Origin: Nipponacmea schrenckii
Taxonomy: Eukaryota > Mollusca > Gastropoda > Lottiidae
DNA length: 64,000 bases
Assembly: GCA_030562195.1 (NCBI GenBank)
Contig: CM060200.1
Location: 4,960,001 to 5,024,000, forward strand
Reading direction: 5' to 3'
The notes under the pieces were generated by a model. It saw only the letters and a list, made by a program, of their open reading frames with translations, searched no databases and was not told the DNA's origin. The stretch's first letter is position 1, and each line of letters opens with the position of its first letter. Below are positions 22,236 through 35,419 of this stretch, piece after piece. A program made the translations under genes and the position numbers.

Positions 22236-23999
22236 ATAGCTGATATAATATATTATAAATGATAACTTTGTATATACGTTTTATATAAAGGGAAGTAATT
22301 CTCTACAGTTTTATTTCTCATTTTTATAAGACCATTGAGACTCTTTATAATTTTTGTTCAAAACCCAATATAAATTTTCTCCTCTGACCATGTATTAAAT
22401 ATTTAATATAAGTAATAAGTCTTCGGAGTACTGTAATTCGAAGCATTGCACGAAGGTACAATGAGTACCTCCCAATTTAAGAGATAGCCCCATTTTCACT
22501 CCGTACCCCCCCCCCCCCCCAACTTTAATCTATAATCCCTTCCTCCTATCATTCAGTCAACTATCTGCTATCCTTATATATTTCCCCTTTTTCTTTCACC
22601 TTGTACCTACTCTAATCCACCTCTTCCACACACTGTTGTGCCACCGCAACCTTTACAACAACCCACACACTCTACGGATGTATTGCTCGCCCATCCACTA
22701 ATCCCATCCAGTCCAGCCTATGCCCTCCCCACCCTATTCACTCTATGTCTTCCGCACCCTTATCCTCCGCCCTCCCGTCACACCCTCCATGGTCTTCACG
22801 TCTTTCTCCTTTCCCAACATCTGTAATGCCCCCCACCCATTTAACTGGATTTTTGCAGACTCCCGTCCAACTTCAATTTTCCCATCAACTTCTCGCTGAA
22901 CCTCACCAAGGAGAAATATGTGATGCCAGCATGTAGTACCTATCTATATAGGGGCTACAGTTAGGTCTAGTAAAGTCTGTTGTTATAGTGGTCTGGTAGT
23001 TACTATATCATGACTAGACGTAGGTCCATAGTTATATCCGGGCTAGAGGTAGATCTGATGGAAGCTATATTTGGGCCATAAATAGGTCTGGTAGTAGCTA
23101 TATAAGGGCTAGAAGTAGATCCTGTAGATACAAAGTGTTGACCTTTGTTAGTTGTGTGTTAGCCTCTGTTGTCTGCAGCGTGCATGAGATTATTATAATG
23201 TTAGCCTTTGTTAGCTGTTGGTAGCAACTAACATTTACCTCTGAAGGCAAGTTATTGCTATTAGCGCTAATAGACACTAACAATTCCGTGATAGGAGCAG
23301 CTAACAATAGGCGAATCGTGCCATATGTATATTAACTGGGGCAGATTTTAATTCTTCTGCTGAAGAATGTGGCAGTTTACTTGTACCTGTTGATGTTGAG
23401 GGCCATGACTCTGGTAAGCTTGCTGATGCCACTCGAACATAACTATTTGTAATCCGAAACTTGTTGAGTCTCTAGTCTCTGATAGGTATTTGGACAGATA
23501 TGGCTGGGGGAGAGTCAGAAAAACTATGCACCAAAAACTTGGGATTTTCCGCACCTCAGCGGGTGCGGGGGTTTTAAACTCATTTACATACCTCGAATCC
23601 ACAAAACCTCGATTTATTTGGAATATGGATGTTTTTGTAGTTCAATCATACCATCATTATCCCCCTACACCACTCATGTCACGTCTATGGTTGCGTCAAA
23701 GTTTTTTCAAGAAATTCAATCGCTCAGTCGCAATTTCAGTCAGATCAAATGCGAAAAATCCTTTAATAGACATCGGAAAATTATTGGAAATTTAATAATT
23801 TCACATTTACTCAAACACACATGTATAGATTGTCGAAAAATAAGGGGTAATTTAAGGGCTAAAATTAAGGAATTTTAAAATTTACTCATTGCAAAGAAAT
23901 ATATTACAAAATTGGACAGTCTTAGACATGTAAATGGGTTACATTCGCATATTTGTCTGTATATAAACTTGCAAAAATGCTTGAGTACCAGGATTGAGA

Positions 24000-24630
24000 T
24001 TTCTTGACCCCTAAGAAATGTTTGACGACGTGCAACGATCGTCCCTGTGCAAAAATACATAAGAAATTTCGGGGAAGGGACGGATTGATTCTCCCAGATG
24101 CACAGGCCTAGAGTATTGGGATAAAGGGTCTAGAACTGTTATTTTCTCTTCTGATCTGAAATGAGATAATAATAATAACTCGCCCCATTCGAGAAGTATA
24201 GTACTTGTTTTGTACAGATTGTTTTTAGTTTGCTATGAACAAAGTTGTCATTTAAGTTCTGATATTTGCAATTTGCCAGAAAAGGTATGATTGGGATGAA
24301 ATGAGCCCCTATGCAAAGTTGATGAGAGTCAATTTCTTTTAAAATACGCCTTAATATCTAGTTTATGTAGTTTCTGCCATGGAATCTCCTTTAAAGACAG
24401 TGGTATCGAGAAAGTCTATGCTTTATAGACTGACGTTGGCTGTTAGTTTGATGCACGGATGGTGGTAGTTAAGTCCAAACCAGGAAAATGTCACCCAAAA
24501 AGCGTATATAATAACAGTGGGTCAAAATGGCAAAGGGATAATACCTCACGTTCCGACTCTATCATAAAAAAAGGTTATCGTACGAAGGGAGCGAATCGTT
24601 TGCCCATAGATGTACCCGAAGTATGTAGAT
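24000..24630 (-). mobile_element. Penelope-like reverse transcriptase relic, copy 2
   Basis: On - the sequence ...TSMGKRFAP(S)YDNLF..., then SEREVLSLCHFDPLL, a degenerate GD region, and HPCIKLTAN...FLD fragments appear in different frames separated by stops and frameshifts. Upstream, EICLSRNDFTFN matches the segment expected before the MGxxxAP motif. It is orthologous in position to the relics at 1350 and 41490. Confidence 0.55.
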
Positions 24631-25852
24631 ATGTTTAAACATTAAATGTGAAATCGTTGCGGCTGAGACAAATCTCTAAAGTAAATTCGAGGCCCCTATC
24701 CATGAATATTTAATGGGTTATGCTCAGTACCGACTCGTTGCTTGAGGTAGAAGGCGAATGACAACAATAGCATATAAAATAGCATGAACAGCTGTAGTTG
24801 AGGTAAAGTTAGGGATGGTGGTGTCTAAAGGGGAACAGGGTTGTCCGTGTCGACCTTGTGACTTTGCTTTGGAGAATATGATCGATCGCTGGATTTAGTT
24901 GATCAACAATAGTAATTGCTTCCTTATCGTCAATTGCTGTCGTTTATATTCTTGCAATTCGCTTTCACATCGAACAAAGGGATACCAGAATTCTGTGATA
25001 CATAGCAATTGAAATCTTTATTTAAATATTTCTTTTAATTCTATATTTGAAATGAAACATAAACTATAACATAACATATATTATTATACTTTTATACTTT
25101 TACATCCCAAAATATATTAATCATAGAATGCAAATATTTAGTTCTACTTCTCTTAGAATGAGTTGACAAAATATTGTAGATTGTAAAATTACATAAAATA
25201 ACACAATATCCCCAGAAAACGGCAACTAAATTTGCTAAAATTGGGCAAAATTGTGCCCTCTATCAAAATAAATTTCCAAATATATGGCTATGTATTTTTT
25301 TTTTATCAAGGAAACGTCAATATAATTACTAATCATTTTCAAGTGAAACCCCAAACACAATAAATTATTTAAATAAATCAGTTAAAAGTTAGTTTTTGGA
25401 TATATTCAATATAATATTGTATTAACGTGTATTAATGATTTTAAAAAAAAGTATATGGAAAGCAAAGCGTCACTTTTAACATAAACATCATCTATTTCTA
25501 CAAAACAGTCCCTTGGAGAATTTCAATATCTATTTATTATTAAACTGGTAAGAAGGAAAGAAATTACGATGTAGGCAACTTTGCTGAATGGTATTTCCCT
25601 TTTAATTGACGTAATTTAATCGATATTTTGAACGATTTTGCAACATTCAATTTGCAAAAAGTTTGGAAACAGCAAAAGTGAGGTTTTACTCTTAACTTCA
25701 TGTTTATGTTTGAATTACAACGGGTCCAACTACTAAGGCTGACAACTCGACATTAGGATTATTGATTTAACAGACTGTATAAGTTTAATTGCATTTTCTC
25801 TTAACAACCAGTTGAGAACCTCGCGTCTTCACTTCGATGTCCTGTTACTGTT

Positions 25853-28800
25853 TTAGCATGAATTGGCATAATTCGAAAAGTTATCTAAATACTCTCCAAT
25901 TGCTTCAAAACAAAACTGAAACTGTTCCTGAAAGATATAAATTTATTATTTAATATTAATAATAATCAACGTCGTCACAATGGGTAATTAGTTAATTAAT
26001 TAAATATAAGATCAACTTAATTATTTAATGTTTTATTTTATTTCCAATGTATTAGCTTCAGATTAGGCACATGAAGACAGAGAAACTGAGAACAAAACCT
26101 CCTTATCAATATTTATTTTTTAGATTATTACAAGTCCTGTGTTTGTTTTGAAGTCAAAGTCTATTTAATCAAGCAATTTCACAACTTTGTTTATGTGGTA
26201 TTGTCTACACATAATTCCTTGCTCTATTTTGAATATCGAGCGAATAATTCACTATAACTATAATCATACATAAAGAATGGCAACTTACAAAAGAGTTGAT
26301 AATTCCTGGTCTAGAAATACGTAATTGTAAAATAGTTTGAACAATGCTAACATCTTGTTCTAAAGTTAATCTCTCTAAGATAGCAGCTAAAACACACAGC
26401 AGTCCACTTTTATTAGCACCATTCCTGAAATGAAGTTCCTACGGTTATACAGTAAACAAAGATATGTATTGTTCAATCTGTATAGTACCAACATCATCAC
26501 GGAATTATTATCATGAACATTATTGGTATGGACATGGTGGACTTTCATTTGTAGGCTATAAGTTGACTGTTACACAACGAAGCATATAAGAAGCACGTTT
26601 TAGCAAATAGTTCTAAAATCGAGTTACTTGACTATACCAAACTGCAAAAACATACGACAATGGGATATTCATTATTATTCAATAATTCAATTTTCCTTGA
26701 TTTAAAATGAACATGCACTGAAGGCAAAACAAACAGAGCCAAAATGTAAAAAAAAAAATCGACAAATTCCATTACTAGTTATATTGTTAACAAGACACAC
26801 GTCATCAATAGGAAGAGTGACCATCTTGGGCTGGTTATCATCCGAGAAAACCCTCAATGTCAGCCAACAAGATTAATTTTGCAGCAAAATAGAACAATGT
26901 TTCACACATCCCAAATAGTTAAATGATATCCAACAATAAAAACGTCAATGTATTACCCTGGTCACTTTCTCTCCCTTTGGACATCTCTGGGATCATTTTG
27001 ATCGTCGTTGAGACAACAGGAGCTTGAACAGACTCAAATGAACTTATTGAACAGTTCATTGGTGCCCTGAGTGGCCACACTCGAAAAATAAATATTGACA
27101 TTTCAATGCGTTTCCAATTTAAATGAATGAAAAGATTTTGTTTATAATTTAATCATAATAAACCACCAAAGCTGTTTGTTGGGTTATGTGGTAAAGCGAT
27201 GCCGGTTAAGGAGGTCTTAACAGATACTGTCGGTCGGTGAAAACTATCGTCTGCCCGATAGTTAAGTTATATTATTGGAAGAAAACAATGATACTTACAA
27301 ACAACTGACTACCAGTGGACCACTATCATTTATACTAGAAATCTCTTCTAATAAGGTGAATATTGACATTGAACTATCAGGTATTTTATTCTGACCTTTC
27401 CAGAAATGACATTGATATACTTTCACTGTTCTGGTAATATTATCCTGAAATATATTTAGAAATATAATGATGTTGGTATATAAATTATGATTATTGTATG
27501 TGTATATTTTACATATACAACGTGAACGTACTGTGTTTGGTTTCTCGTTTTGTTGAAAAACAATGTATTAGGTAAATATTGCCATTGTCATTTTCAGCAT
27601 TCAAATTGATTCGAAAGTACATTTTAATCCAAAACAAATGCAATGCAGATAAGTTTTACACAATAATTTCCATACCAGTTAGTGTTTATGATAATGGGTA
27701 CCAGCATGCTGTGTGTAGAGGAAATCAATGTCAGGACAATTCGATCTTATCTATATATTTCCAAATATCTGAGACAACTATGCGTCATTTTGGGTCAGCC
27801 GTATTTCGAAGCACAATTCAATTTTCTCCAGGATAAAATCCAACATGTACACGGTTGATATCTGCCTTTGGTTTGATTTACACATCTACGTTAACCCCAA
27901 TAAATCTATATTAGTATCAGAATACTCACTGTTTCTTTTGATATTTCACAGGAAATAACATCATAATAGTCATTAATATTGCCATCTTCTTTTCCTCGTT
28001 TTATTGTCATTTCACCATACTTTATTTGTGTTTTAGGTAAATATTCACCAACACTCTATAGGAATAAAGATAATTTATTAATACTAAACAAGGAAAGGAT
28101 ATGTAGGCTGAAGTCATCCACATTTATTATTTTCATTTTTTAGTTTCGATGAGTGTTAGTAAAAAACTATTAGGTTACTTCCCTTTTGATGTGCAATTTT
28201 TTTAAACACAGATTTATATCGCCTTTTTTTTATAAATAAATAAACGTCTTGTTCAATAATTGACAGTCAATAAATTGTGATTCGTTTGAAATAATTACAT
28301 TTTCCTTATTATCATCTAACGATATAACCACTTTAGTTTCTGAGTTTAAAACCATCAACCAGAAATCTTCCACAGTATTTGGTAGAGGTGTTTGAGTAGC
28401 AATATATCCTCTTTTCTTCTTGTAGCTCTAATATGAATGAAAACAGAATAATGAAATTAAAGTAGACCTTATCATTTTCAGAAAAGAACCTGTAATAAAT
28501 GCAAATAAGATCTGGTAGTATAAACTTAGAGAGATAATGACCATGTATTCAATGTTCTTTTAAACTGTACATAGTAATAGAGTATAATAATAGTTGAAAT
28601 ATAATCAAGATATTGAACATAATCTAAATACAATCCCTGACTAAAATCATTAGCTAAATGCATGACGATTGTTGATCATAATGTTGTTTAAAGAAAATGT
28701 TAATTACCGGAAGATAAACTGCGTTAATATAATCAGAAGAATTCTCATAGGCTGATCTCATTATCATCAATCTAGCAGAATTAGCTGAAATATAAACACA

Positions 28801-31800
28801 CATATTTCACTATGTTCATGCTTAAGAAGAACTTATATATAGCATGCTATTTACTTTTATGTACTTTTACAAAGCATAGTCATCCATTCGTAGAAACTAG
28901 AATTGTGTTATTTGATTATCATTCTTTTGAAAACAGTGAAATTATAGTTTTTCTATAAAAAAAGAATTTTTTCGTTGGTTTATATTTTTTTTCATTAAAA
29001 AATACAATGACAGTAACTGTAGCCAACATTTCTGAAATGAATTTATACATACCAGCTAAGACATGTTGATCTCTATTTTTATTTTTATTTTCTGGTTTTA
29101 CAGCTTCTGAGTAACCATCTTTATCTATTTTACAACTTATTTTATTCATCAACTAGATACAAAATAGAGAGCCATTTCACACAATAGATAATTTAATTTT
29201 AATTTGAAGATTAACAAATTGATAAGACAGAGCTCCCCCCCCCCTCCCCCAAACAAAATATAACACTAGAACCGTAGGAACGGTACTGAGCAGTGTGCAT
29301 GCGAAAATTAACATCGGTGAGAGGTTGCATTTTGAGTCCAGATTGAAAAACAAAATAACATTCGGTATGTAAATGTGAATTAAATAAATACAAAGTCGCA
29401 ATGATGATCAAAATAGCTATTGTTATACATCATTGGAAAGAGAAAATCAAGTCCATTTCATGAAAAAAGGCTATTTCTGTCATTTTTGACAGAGCTGTTT
29501 AAAAATCACAATTTTCAAATGGTCGAAAAAACGGAGATAAGCATCGGATTGAATAACCTTTAAAATTAGTATTTTGTTAATATTTACAATATTCTTGTAT
29601 TATTATTAAAAATGTAATATGTGGGAGATCAAATTATGGCATTAACTTTGATTTGCTATACCTTTGGTTAGGTAAAAAAGGTCAAAGTCAACCACCGATA
29701 CGTATTTTATCTCCAATCCGCATATTTTGACTGAACATATCAGTAATATTATTTCGGACCTTGTTCTTCATAGTGCCTCAAACATTTGATTTACCGTTGA
29801 ACAGCCTATGTTTTCCTATAGCTGTAGGAGATTTAACCCACTGCTCTCTAATCTATATAGATACAGACGCAGTGGATTGAGTGGATTAATTATATTGAGA
29901 ATATTCCGTCAAGAAGACTTAATTCAATATCAAAGTTTTTTGTAAAAGTTATGAGTGGTAAAAATAAAAAGATGTTTTAAAATACCGGTACATATAAAAT
30001 ACATTTATTGAATCTAACCTTTATGAGTAGTATTTTGTTAACAATATTCTTAAATTATTAGAATAATTTTAAGTTGGCTGGATTAAATAGATTAACCGTT
30101 TCTTTAATTATTGTGTATTTCGCAAAGATCAAATTACCCCCCTTATCAAACGGTTGATATTAATAACAAAACGTGTATTATGACTAGTTTTGGAGAGCTA
30201 TAAAACCGGAAGTTAACATAGGAGAACAAAAATGAATATGCCATTGGATAGACTTGATCAAGAGGTATATCTTGCATTCGGGCCTCGATGTCTTCAAAGG
30301 TCAAGGTCACAAGGTATGAGCCTTGAAACTTTTTAAAAATTACTGAAAAAATTCAACCGGAAATTGCAAAAAAGCAAAATCGAAATTCAAAAATTCTTTC
30401 CCATACTTTTTTGCACAATCGACTATAGTTACCAGAAATACAAATATCACACAACTCCCCATTTTGATTTTTACAAAAGTGGGTCATATCAATTTTGCGG
30501 CCAAACTATCAACAATTCCTACCCTAAAAGTGTCCTTCATTCTTTAAGTCATATCGATAGAAACCTATCAATATAAGTTTTGGTGACATTCAGACAATAC
30601 TTACTGATTGGGCTAACCGGAAGTTTGTACCTTTATTTTGTGGAAACCGGAAGTGATGCAAAATTTTTGTTTGAGCAAAATTGTTTTCTTTTGTGGTCTG
30701 TTTTAGCACAAAAAATTTCAAATCAATCGGACAAATGCACGAGAAAATAGAAAATTTGGCCAGAATTGGAAAAATTCGGGTCAAAAATGTGTGCTATGAA
30801 TTTTCAAAATTCGAATTTTTTTTAATGCTATCATATTAGATATTCGAGCAAGATTTTAAAATTGAAAATCCGAGCAAAATTGTAGCAGAAACGCGCCATC
30901 AATGACCAATTTTCTGTTTTTTGAACAGTTTTTAATTTTACACTTCCGGTTTAGCAAAAACGTTCCAATTTATATTCATCCAGTAATAGACCAAAAATGA
31001 ATATCTAGGGCATCGAAAATGTTTTTGTAACTATTATAGTTGATGAAGACTACTCGTTACAAAATCATAATTTTTAAAAATTACGAAAACAAAGCAGTGT
31101 GTTCGATAGAACACACTGCAATAAAAAGAATAAGAAAACCTTACCTGATATTTGAGCTGTAACTGTGATATATTATTATGTGTATCTTGTTGTAGAAGTT
31201 GATTATATATTTGAGGATAATTTGTTACTGATGTTGTTGTACCATCAGCTATATACCAAACTGTCAGAGCATCGTGAAGGAAGATATACTGGGTCTGTTT
31301 TTGAAAAAGAAACAGAATTTCGATATCATTGACCTAAAAGGCCACTTTACATAGTCAAGCATTGATCAACATCTCATCAATGTCTCATCAACATCTCATC
31401 AATGGATATTTCCTCGTAAATATCCAATTGTGTTTTAGATTTTAAATATTTTCTGCCTTGAAGTCACTATTTTAAAATATATTGTTTTCTGTTAAATTTA
31501 TCTCTGTCTTTGTTCCTAGCTAAATGCATCAAATTATTTTCAAAAATATAAAACGTCATTTTTCCCATACAAATTTCAGATCTTACCACAGTCTGAACCA
31601 TGTTAACCCTTTCTTGTCTCATCTGTGATACACAAGAAAAAATATCTACAGAATTTTCAGCTTGAGCTTGTTGTATCAGATAATCTAAAGCTAAAAATGT
31701 TCCAGTTCTACCAATACCGGCACTGAAAAATCAGACAATCTCGAATATTTAGAACTGCTGTGGTATGAAGGATTTTTTTCAATATGAGATCTTCGAAAAA

Positions 31801-34554
31801 CCTTTTTGAACCAAACTGAATTTTTTGCGCTCCACTATAAGTATGTCATCTGTGGTTTTTGTCTCTATTAAAATTTGGCGATCTCGATCCTGGCATCCAA
31901 TTGGTGCGCTTTTATCCATTCATAACCATTTAAAATATAATATATATTTTGGTAGCCCTTCATTTATTAAATGAAGTAAATACATAATACATGTAAAATA
32001 TATTTTTAACGAAACAATTGTAACAATGAAATAGACTTACCTACAATGAACTATCATAGGACCTGAACGTCTTGATGGCGACTTGTTGACTTTATTACGG
32101 AATTCAACCAAAGAAGCAATATCAGATGGTACACCTTTATCAGGCCATGATGTATAGTGGTATTGTCGAAATATTCTTGAAATTGAGTTCTTGAATAAAA
32201 AATAAAACAATAAATGTCAAAATAACGCTAAGAATTCTTCATTGTCCCAATTTATCTTTAAATTTTACACATCAACACTATTAACTTGATATATCTATAT
32301 TCATAATCTTTTCTGTCAATTTCTGCATGGACATTTGCCTCACGTTGATGTAGTTACGACTCAGACTTATGATATTCGATTGCAAATATGATTCCAACGA
32401 CTTCTATCAATTAGTATCTGGGAGAATTTTAACTGAACATACATGTACCTTGTTTATTTGCAGCTCTCGTATCGTGTAATGTGCATAAACCTCTTCCTTT
32501 ATTAATTTCATGTTAATTTGACCAAATTTCTGTGTTTTACCAACATCTGGCCAATACTGCTTACATTTCTCCTGAAATAATACATGGAGCATTTTATGTG
32601 TATTCTAAATCATCTTTTTTCCCAAGATCCCTCCTTTTATCTAAATCGTACCTAGTGATAATGTTGTTAGTAGGACTTTTCACATTTGAACATCCGCTTC
32701 GCCCTCTCATTTTAAGAGAATCGTACAAAAGGCGTGCAATTTTTTTACTGAATTTTGATTGCTGATATTCTGGGAAAAAGTTCAATAATATTAATTTTGT
32801 AAAACGACAAAATAATGCGGTCAACTATATACTGTATTAAGATAGAAAGAGGAGACAAGAAATGCGTTTTATACATACAATGGTGTTTTCGAACAAATTT
32901 GTCACCATAACTATTTTACTGGTATCAACATCCCATATCATTCTTATAAACTCTTCCATATTAACTTCAATGGGTCCTGAATGATAAAAACAAATTGTGT
33001 CTTCAAGAAAGGTACAACTAAAGCACTTTTGATACAATCACTATATAAGTTCATAGAGTGATATACAAAAATGAAGTGAAGTCTATACGATTGTCCAACT
33101 TATGCTTATTTTTGTTCAATGTTATAATTTCACCATAGCCATAGCAGTTTTATCTCCATAGAAAACAATAAGTGAATTTACTTTATTTAAATGAAATATG
33201 GGTACATTTTTACCTTGGGATGCGATATACTTTGAAGTCTGGTCATATTTCTACAATATAAAAAATATTCAAATAGTTACAGGTTTTAATGAGTTCAGAT
33301 GATGTAGACAACGAGCCTCGGTTCTATACCCCATCTTATTTACTGGAAAAGGGATGCAACTAAAACTTCGCCAATTCGACCGACTACCAGTGATATAAAC
33401 AAACTTCGATATAATAATTAGGACCAACATCAGTTGAAACGATAACTTAATAGTACTTATAATATAATCCTAATTAGTATCTTTATTAGTTAGAACTATA
33501 CAATAATATAACAGATATTGATAAAATATGAATTAGTACCTATATTATAAGCTATAACTTACTGTAATATAACAGGCGTTGATATAATCTGAATTAGGAT
33601 CATTGTCTATTGGTTCTAGTTTCACTCTAGTATCATCAACTATGAAAATATTAAATTGATATTAACAGTGGCATATTCCTTTCCTACCCCATTCCCTCTT
33701 AGGACAATGAAATATAGAATAAATTTTCTACTTGCACTTTTAAAGTAGCGTTAGATGTATCTTCCAGCTTCCAGTAACCCATGACCGGTGCCCGGTCCAA
33801 AAAAGAATTCCAGGATACTCGTATGACCAACAGTAAATTAAATTTACTTACAAACAAAAGGATAATGTTACTTACAAGCACATATATTTTTATATCTATT
33901 CTTTGGTCCATTAAATTCACTCAAGCAAATGGCATGTGGTCGACAAAGTCCTTTTGGCAATTTCTGAATTTAAAATACAAGACACTCTCTTATATATACA
34001 TCGATTGTACATCAAACATCCTTTCTATTGAATCAACTGTAAAGAACTAATGGAAACATATTCAAGTCATCAATGAACACTTGATTCTGCATTAAGTTTA
34101 CATAAACACACATTAGTAAAATTTTAGTGATGGTTGAAAATGCAGGAGTAGCAGACTGTTAGCTGGATTTTTTCAGTTTCATTATTATGACATAACAATT
34201 ATCAATAAAGAACAAGTACCCAAACATTTTAGACCTCCTGGGTCCAGCCCTATGTAGTTCGTGGAGCTGATAGATGAAAGATTTACTAATTCAATAATCC
34301 TATTGTCATTAATATTCAAACAAACCTGATATTCCTCTGTTAAAAGGTCTCTTTTAGTTTGACTGTAGTCCCATAAGTCAGGTAAATCTATCTTCTTGGT
34401 CGATGTGGGTTTAACAATTTCAATATTCTGGTAAATTTGTGTCTGGTTATCTTCATTATCCTGTATTAGGTTGACATTTTCGTACCATCGTTTTGTATTT
34501 GAAAGAGAAATATCCTGTCTTGAACTTAGTTCCAGCTCACTTTTCTGTCGTTTT
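25853..34554 (-). CDS. Cytoplasmic half of receptor tyrosine phosphatase (copy G3, juxtamembrane-D1-D2)
   Basis: Fifteen consecutive - exons with matching phases: 34554-34326, 33963-33876, 33639-33563, 33250-33214, 32976-32879, 32571-32449, 32189-32041, 31722-31587, 31294-31145, 29152-29053, 28784-28708, 28427-28299, 28055-27930, 27444-27299, 26424-26289, with 25927-25853 as the terminal sixteenth. D1 has [29 protein letters not shown] and [10 protein letters not shown], so it should be catalytically active on phosphotyrosine. D2 has WKG in place of WPD and SCLNGANKSG in place of HCxxGxxRxG, so it is probably a non-catalytic regulatory domain. The juxtamembrane exon has YENV and YQNI. No transmembrane exon is visible before the gap at 34920. 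A receptor-type phosphatase is certain; a link to the lectin-EGF heads is inferred. Confidence 0.9.
29153..31144 (-). other. Enlarged intron with about 1.7 kb private insertion
   Basis: The same intron is only about 257 bp in G4 (36543-36799) and G6 (56285-56541). The extra sequence has no ORF with recognisable content. It includes repeated CCGGAAGT or CCGGAAAT words (near 30205, 30357, 30617, 30646 and, reversed, 30945), a C-rich tract at 29233-29249, and a perfect GCAGTGTGTTC/GAACACACTGC hairpin near 31094-31119 at one edge. Probably a non-autonomous mobile element or composite of unknown class. Confidence 0.5.
33430..33562 (-). repeat. Two decayed copies of the SDYIN exon end, G3
   Basis: Just downstream (on -) of the genuine [10 protein letters not shown] exon, two diverged copies of its 3' part follow, reading TNS-x-FINICYI and KDTN-stop-DYI. 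They are homologous to the 64-bp units expanded at 60949-61437 but carry broken frames or splice sites. Confidence 0.6.
34326..34554 (-). CDS. G3 juxtamembrane exon with YxN motifs
   Basis: 229 nt, entering with a split codon and ending phase 0 at ...LLTEEYQ|gtttg. It is rich in charged residues (KRQKSELELSS...). It holds two tyrosines in YxN context: WYENVNL and IYQNIEI. YxN is the known docking consensus for Grb2-type SH2 domains; docking here is inference. No equivalent exon is seen in G6 between its signal exon and D1. Confidence 0.75.
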
Positions 34555-34919
34555 CTGTAAAAAGGAAAATACAAAAGACAAACTTTTACTAAGCGATCAC
34601 AGATAAAAGAGCTGCATGCAGATGACGTCACGTCTAGCAGTCGACCTTCTAAAGCCACTCTAGTTTTAGTGAATTTTATTAACGAAAAGTGGAGAATTCA
34701 GTTGGATTTTTATAACCAGTGTTTTTTCAATACATTCAAGGATAAGGAGGAACTGTAATCAACATCTATATAGTGATTATTCAAAGGATTTTTAAGTTTC
34801 AATTTGTGGTATGCCAGCAAAGGCTTTCTTTTTCAAAGATGGCCTTGTTTGGTGACGTCATCTACTTGACGACGTCGTAAACATTTTTGTACCTTGTGAT
34901 TTTACTTCAAATTTGCACA

Positions 34920-35419
34920 NNNNNNNNNNNNNNNNNNNNNNNNNNNNNNNNNNNNNNNNNNNNNNNNNNNNNNNNNNNNNNNNNNNNNNNNNNNNNNNNN
35001 NNNNNNNNNNNNNNNNNNNNNNNNNNNNNNNNNNNNNNNNNNNNNNNNNNNNNNNNNNNNNNNNNNNNNNNNNNNNNNNNNNNNNNNNNNNNNNNNNNNN
35101 NNNNNNNNNNNNNNNNNNNNNNNNNNNNNNNNNNNNNNNNNNNNNNNNNNNNNNNNNNNNNNNNNNNNNNNNNNNNNNNNNNNNNNNNNNNNNNNNNNNN
35201 NNNNNNNNNNNNNNNNNNNNNNNNNNNNNNNNNNNNNNNNNNNNNNNNNNNNNNNNNNNNNNNNNNNNNNNNNNNNNNNNNNNNNNNNNNNNNNNNNNNN
35301 NNNNNNNNNNNNNNNNNNNNNNNNNNNNNNNNNNNNNNNNNNNNNNNNNNNNNNNNNNNNNNNNNNNNNNNNNNNNNNNNNNNNNNNNNNNNNNNNNNNN
35401 NNNNNNNNNNNNNNNNNNN
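34920..35419. other. Assembly gap 2 (500 N)
   Basis: Exactly 500 Ns. On the left is a - strand phosphatase gene, on the right a + strand phosphatase gene starting inside the WPD exon: a second mirror-image junction. Confidence 0.99.

Larger units (their letters stand above)
20097..25852. other. Spacer between G3 3' end and G2 5' end (head-to-tail unit)
   Basis: Non-coding spacer read on - from the stop at 25853 to the start at 20096, homologous to 113-6624 and 40097-46555. It holds a Penelope-like RT relic (about 24620-24000), the GCACC-core repeat, a pyrimidine-rich tract with a C15 run near 22506-22520, the 21-bp minisatellite, a fold-back repeat and the gcgcac tandem repeat. No gene is visible; ORFs reflect repeats. 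Confidence 0.6.

Noticed and set aside
21840..22262. ORFs of 97-118 residues with heptad-like repeats.
   Set aside because: They are translations of the 21-bp minisatellite and exist in several frames and both strands.
30364..30576. 70-residue ORF in the large intron.
   Set aside because: Composition is that of background AT-rich DNA, with no homologue in other copies and no domain.
34555..34919. Possible transmembrane exon upstream of the juxtamembrane exon; the ORF at 34185-34658 extends over it.
   Set aside because: The extension is intron read-through; the exon begins at 34554 after ttttacag, and no hydrophobic span with splice sites was found.
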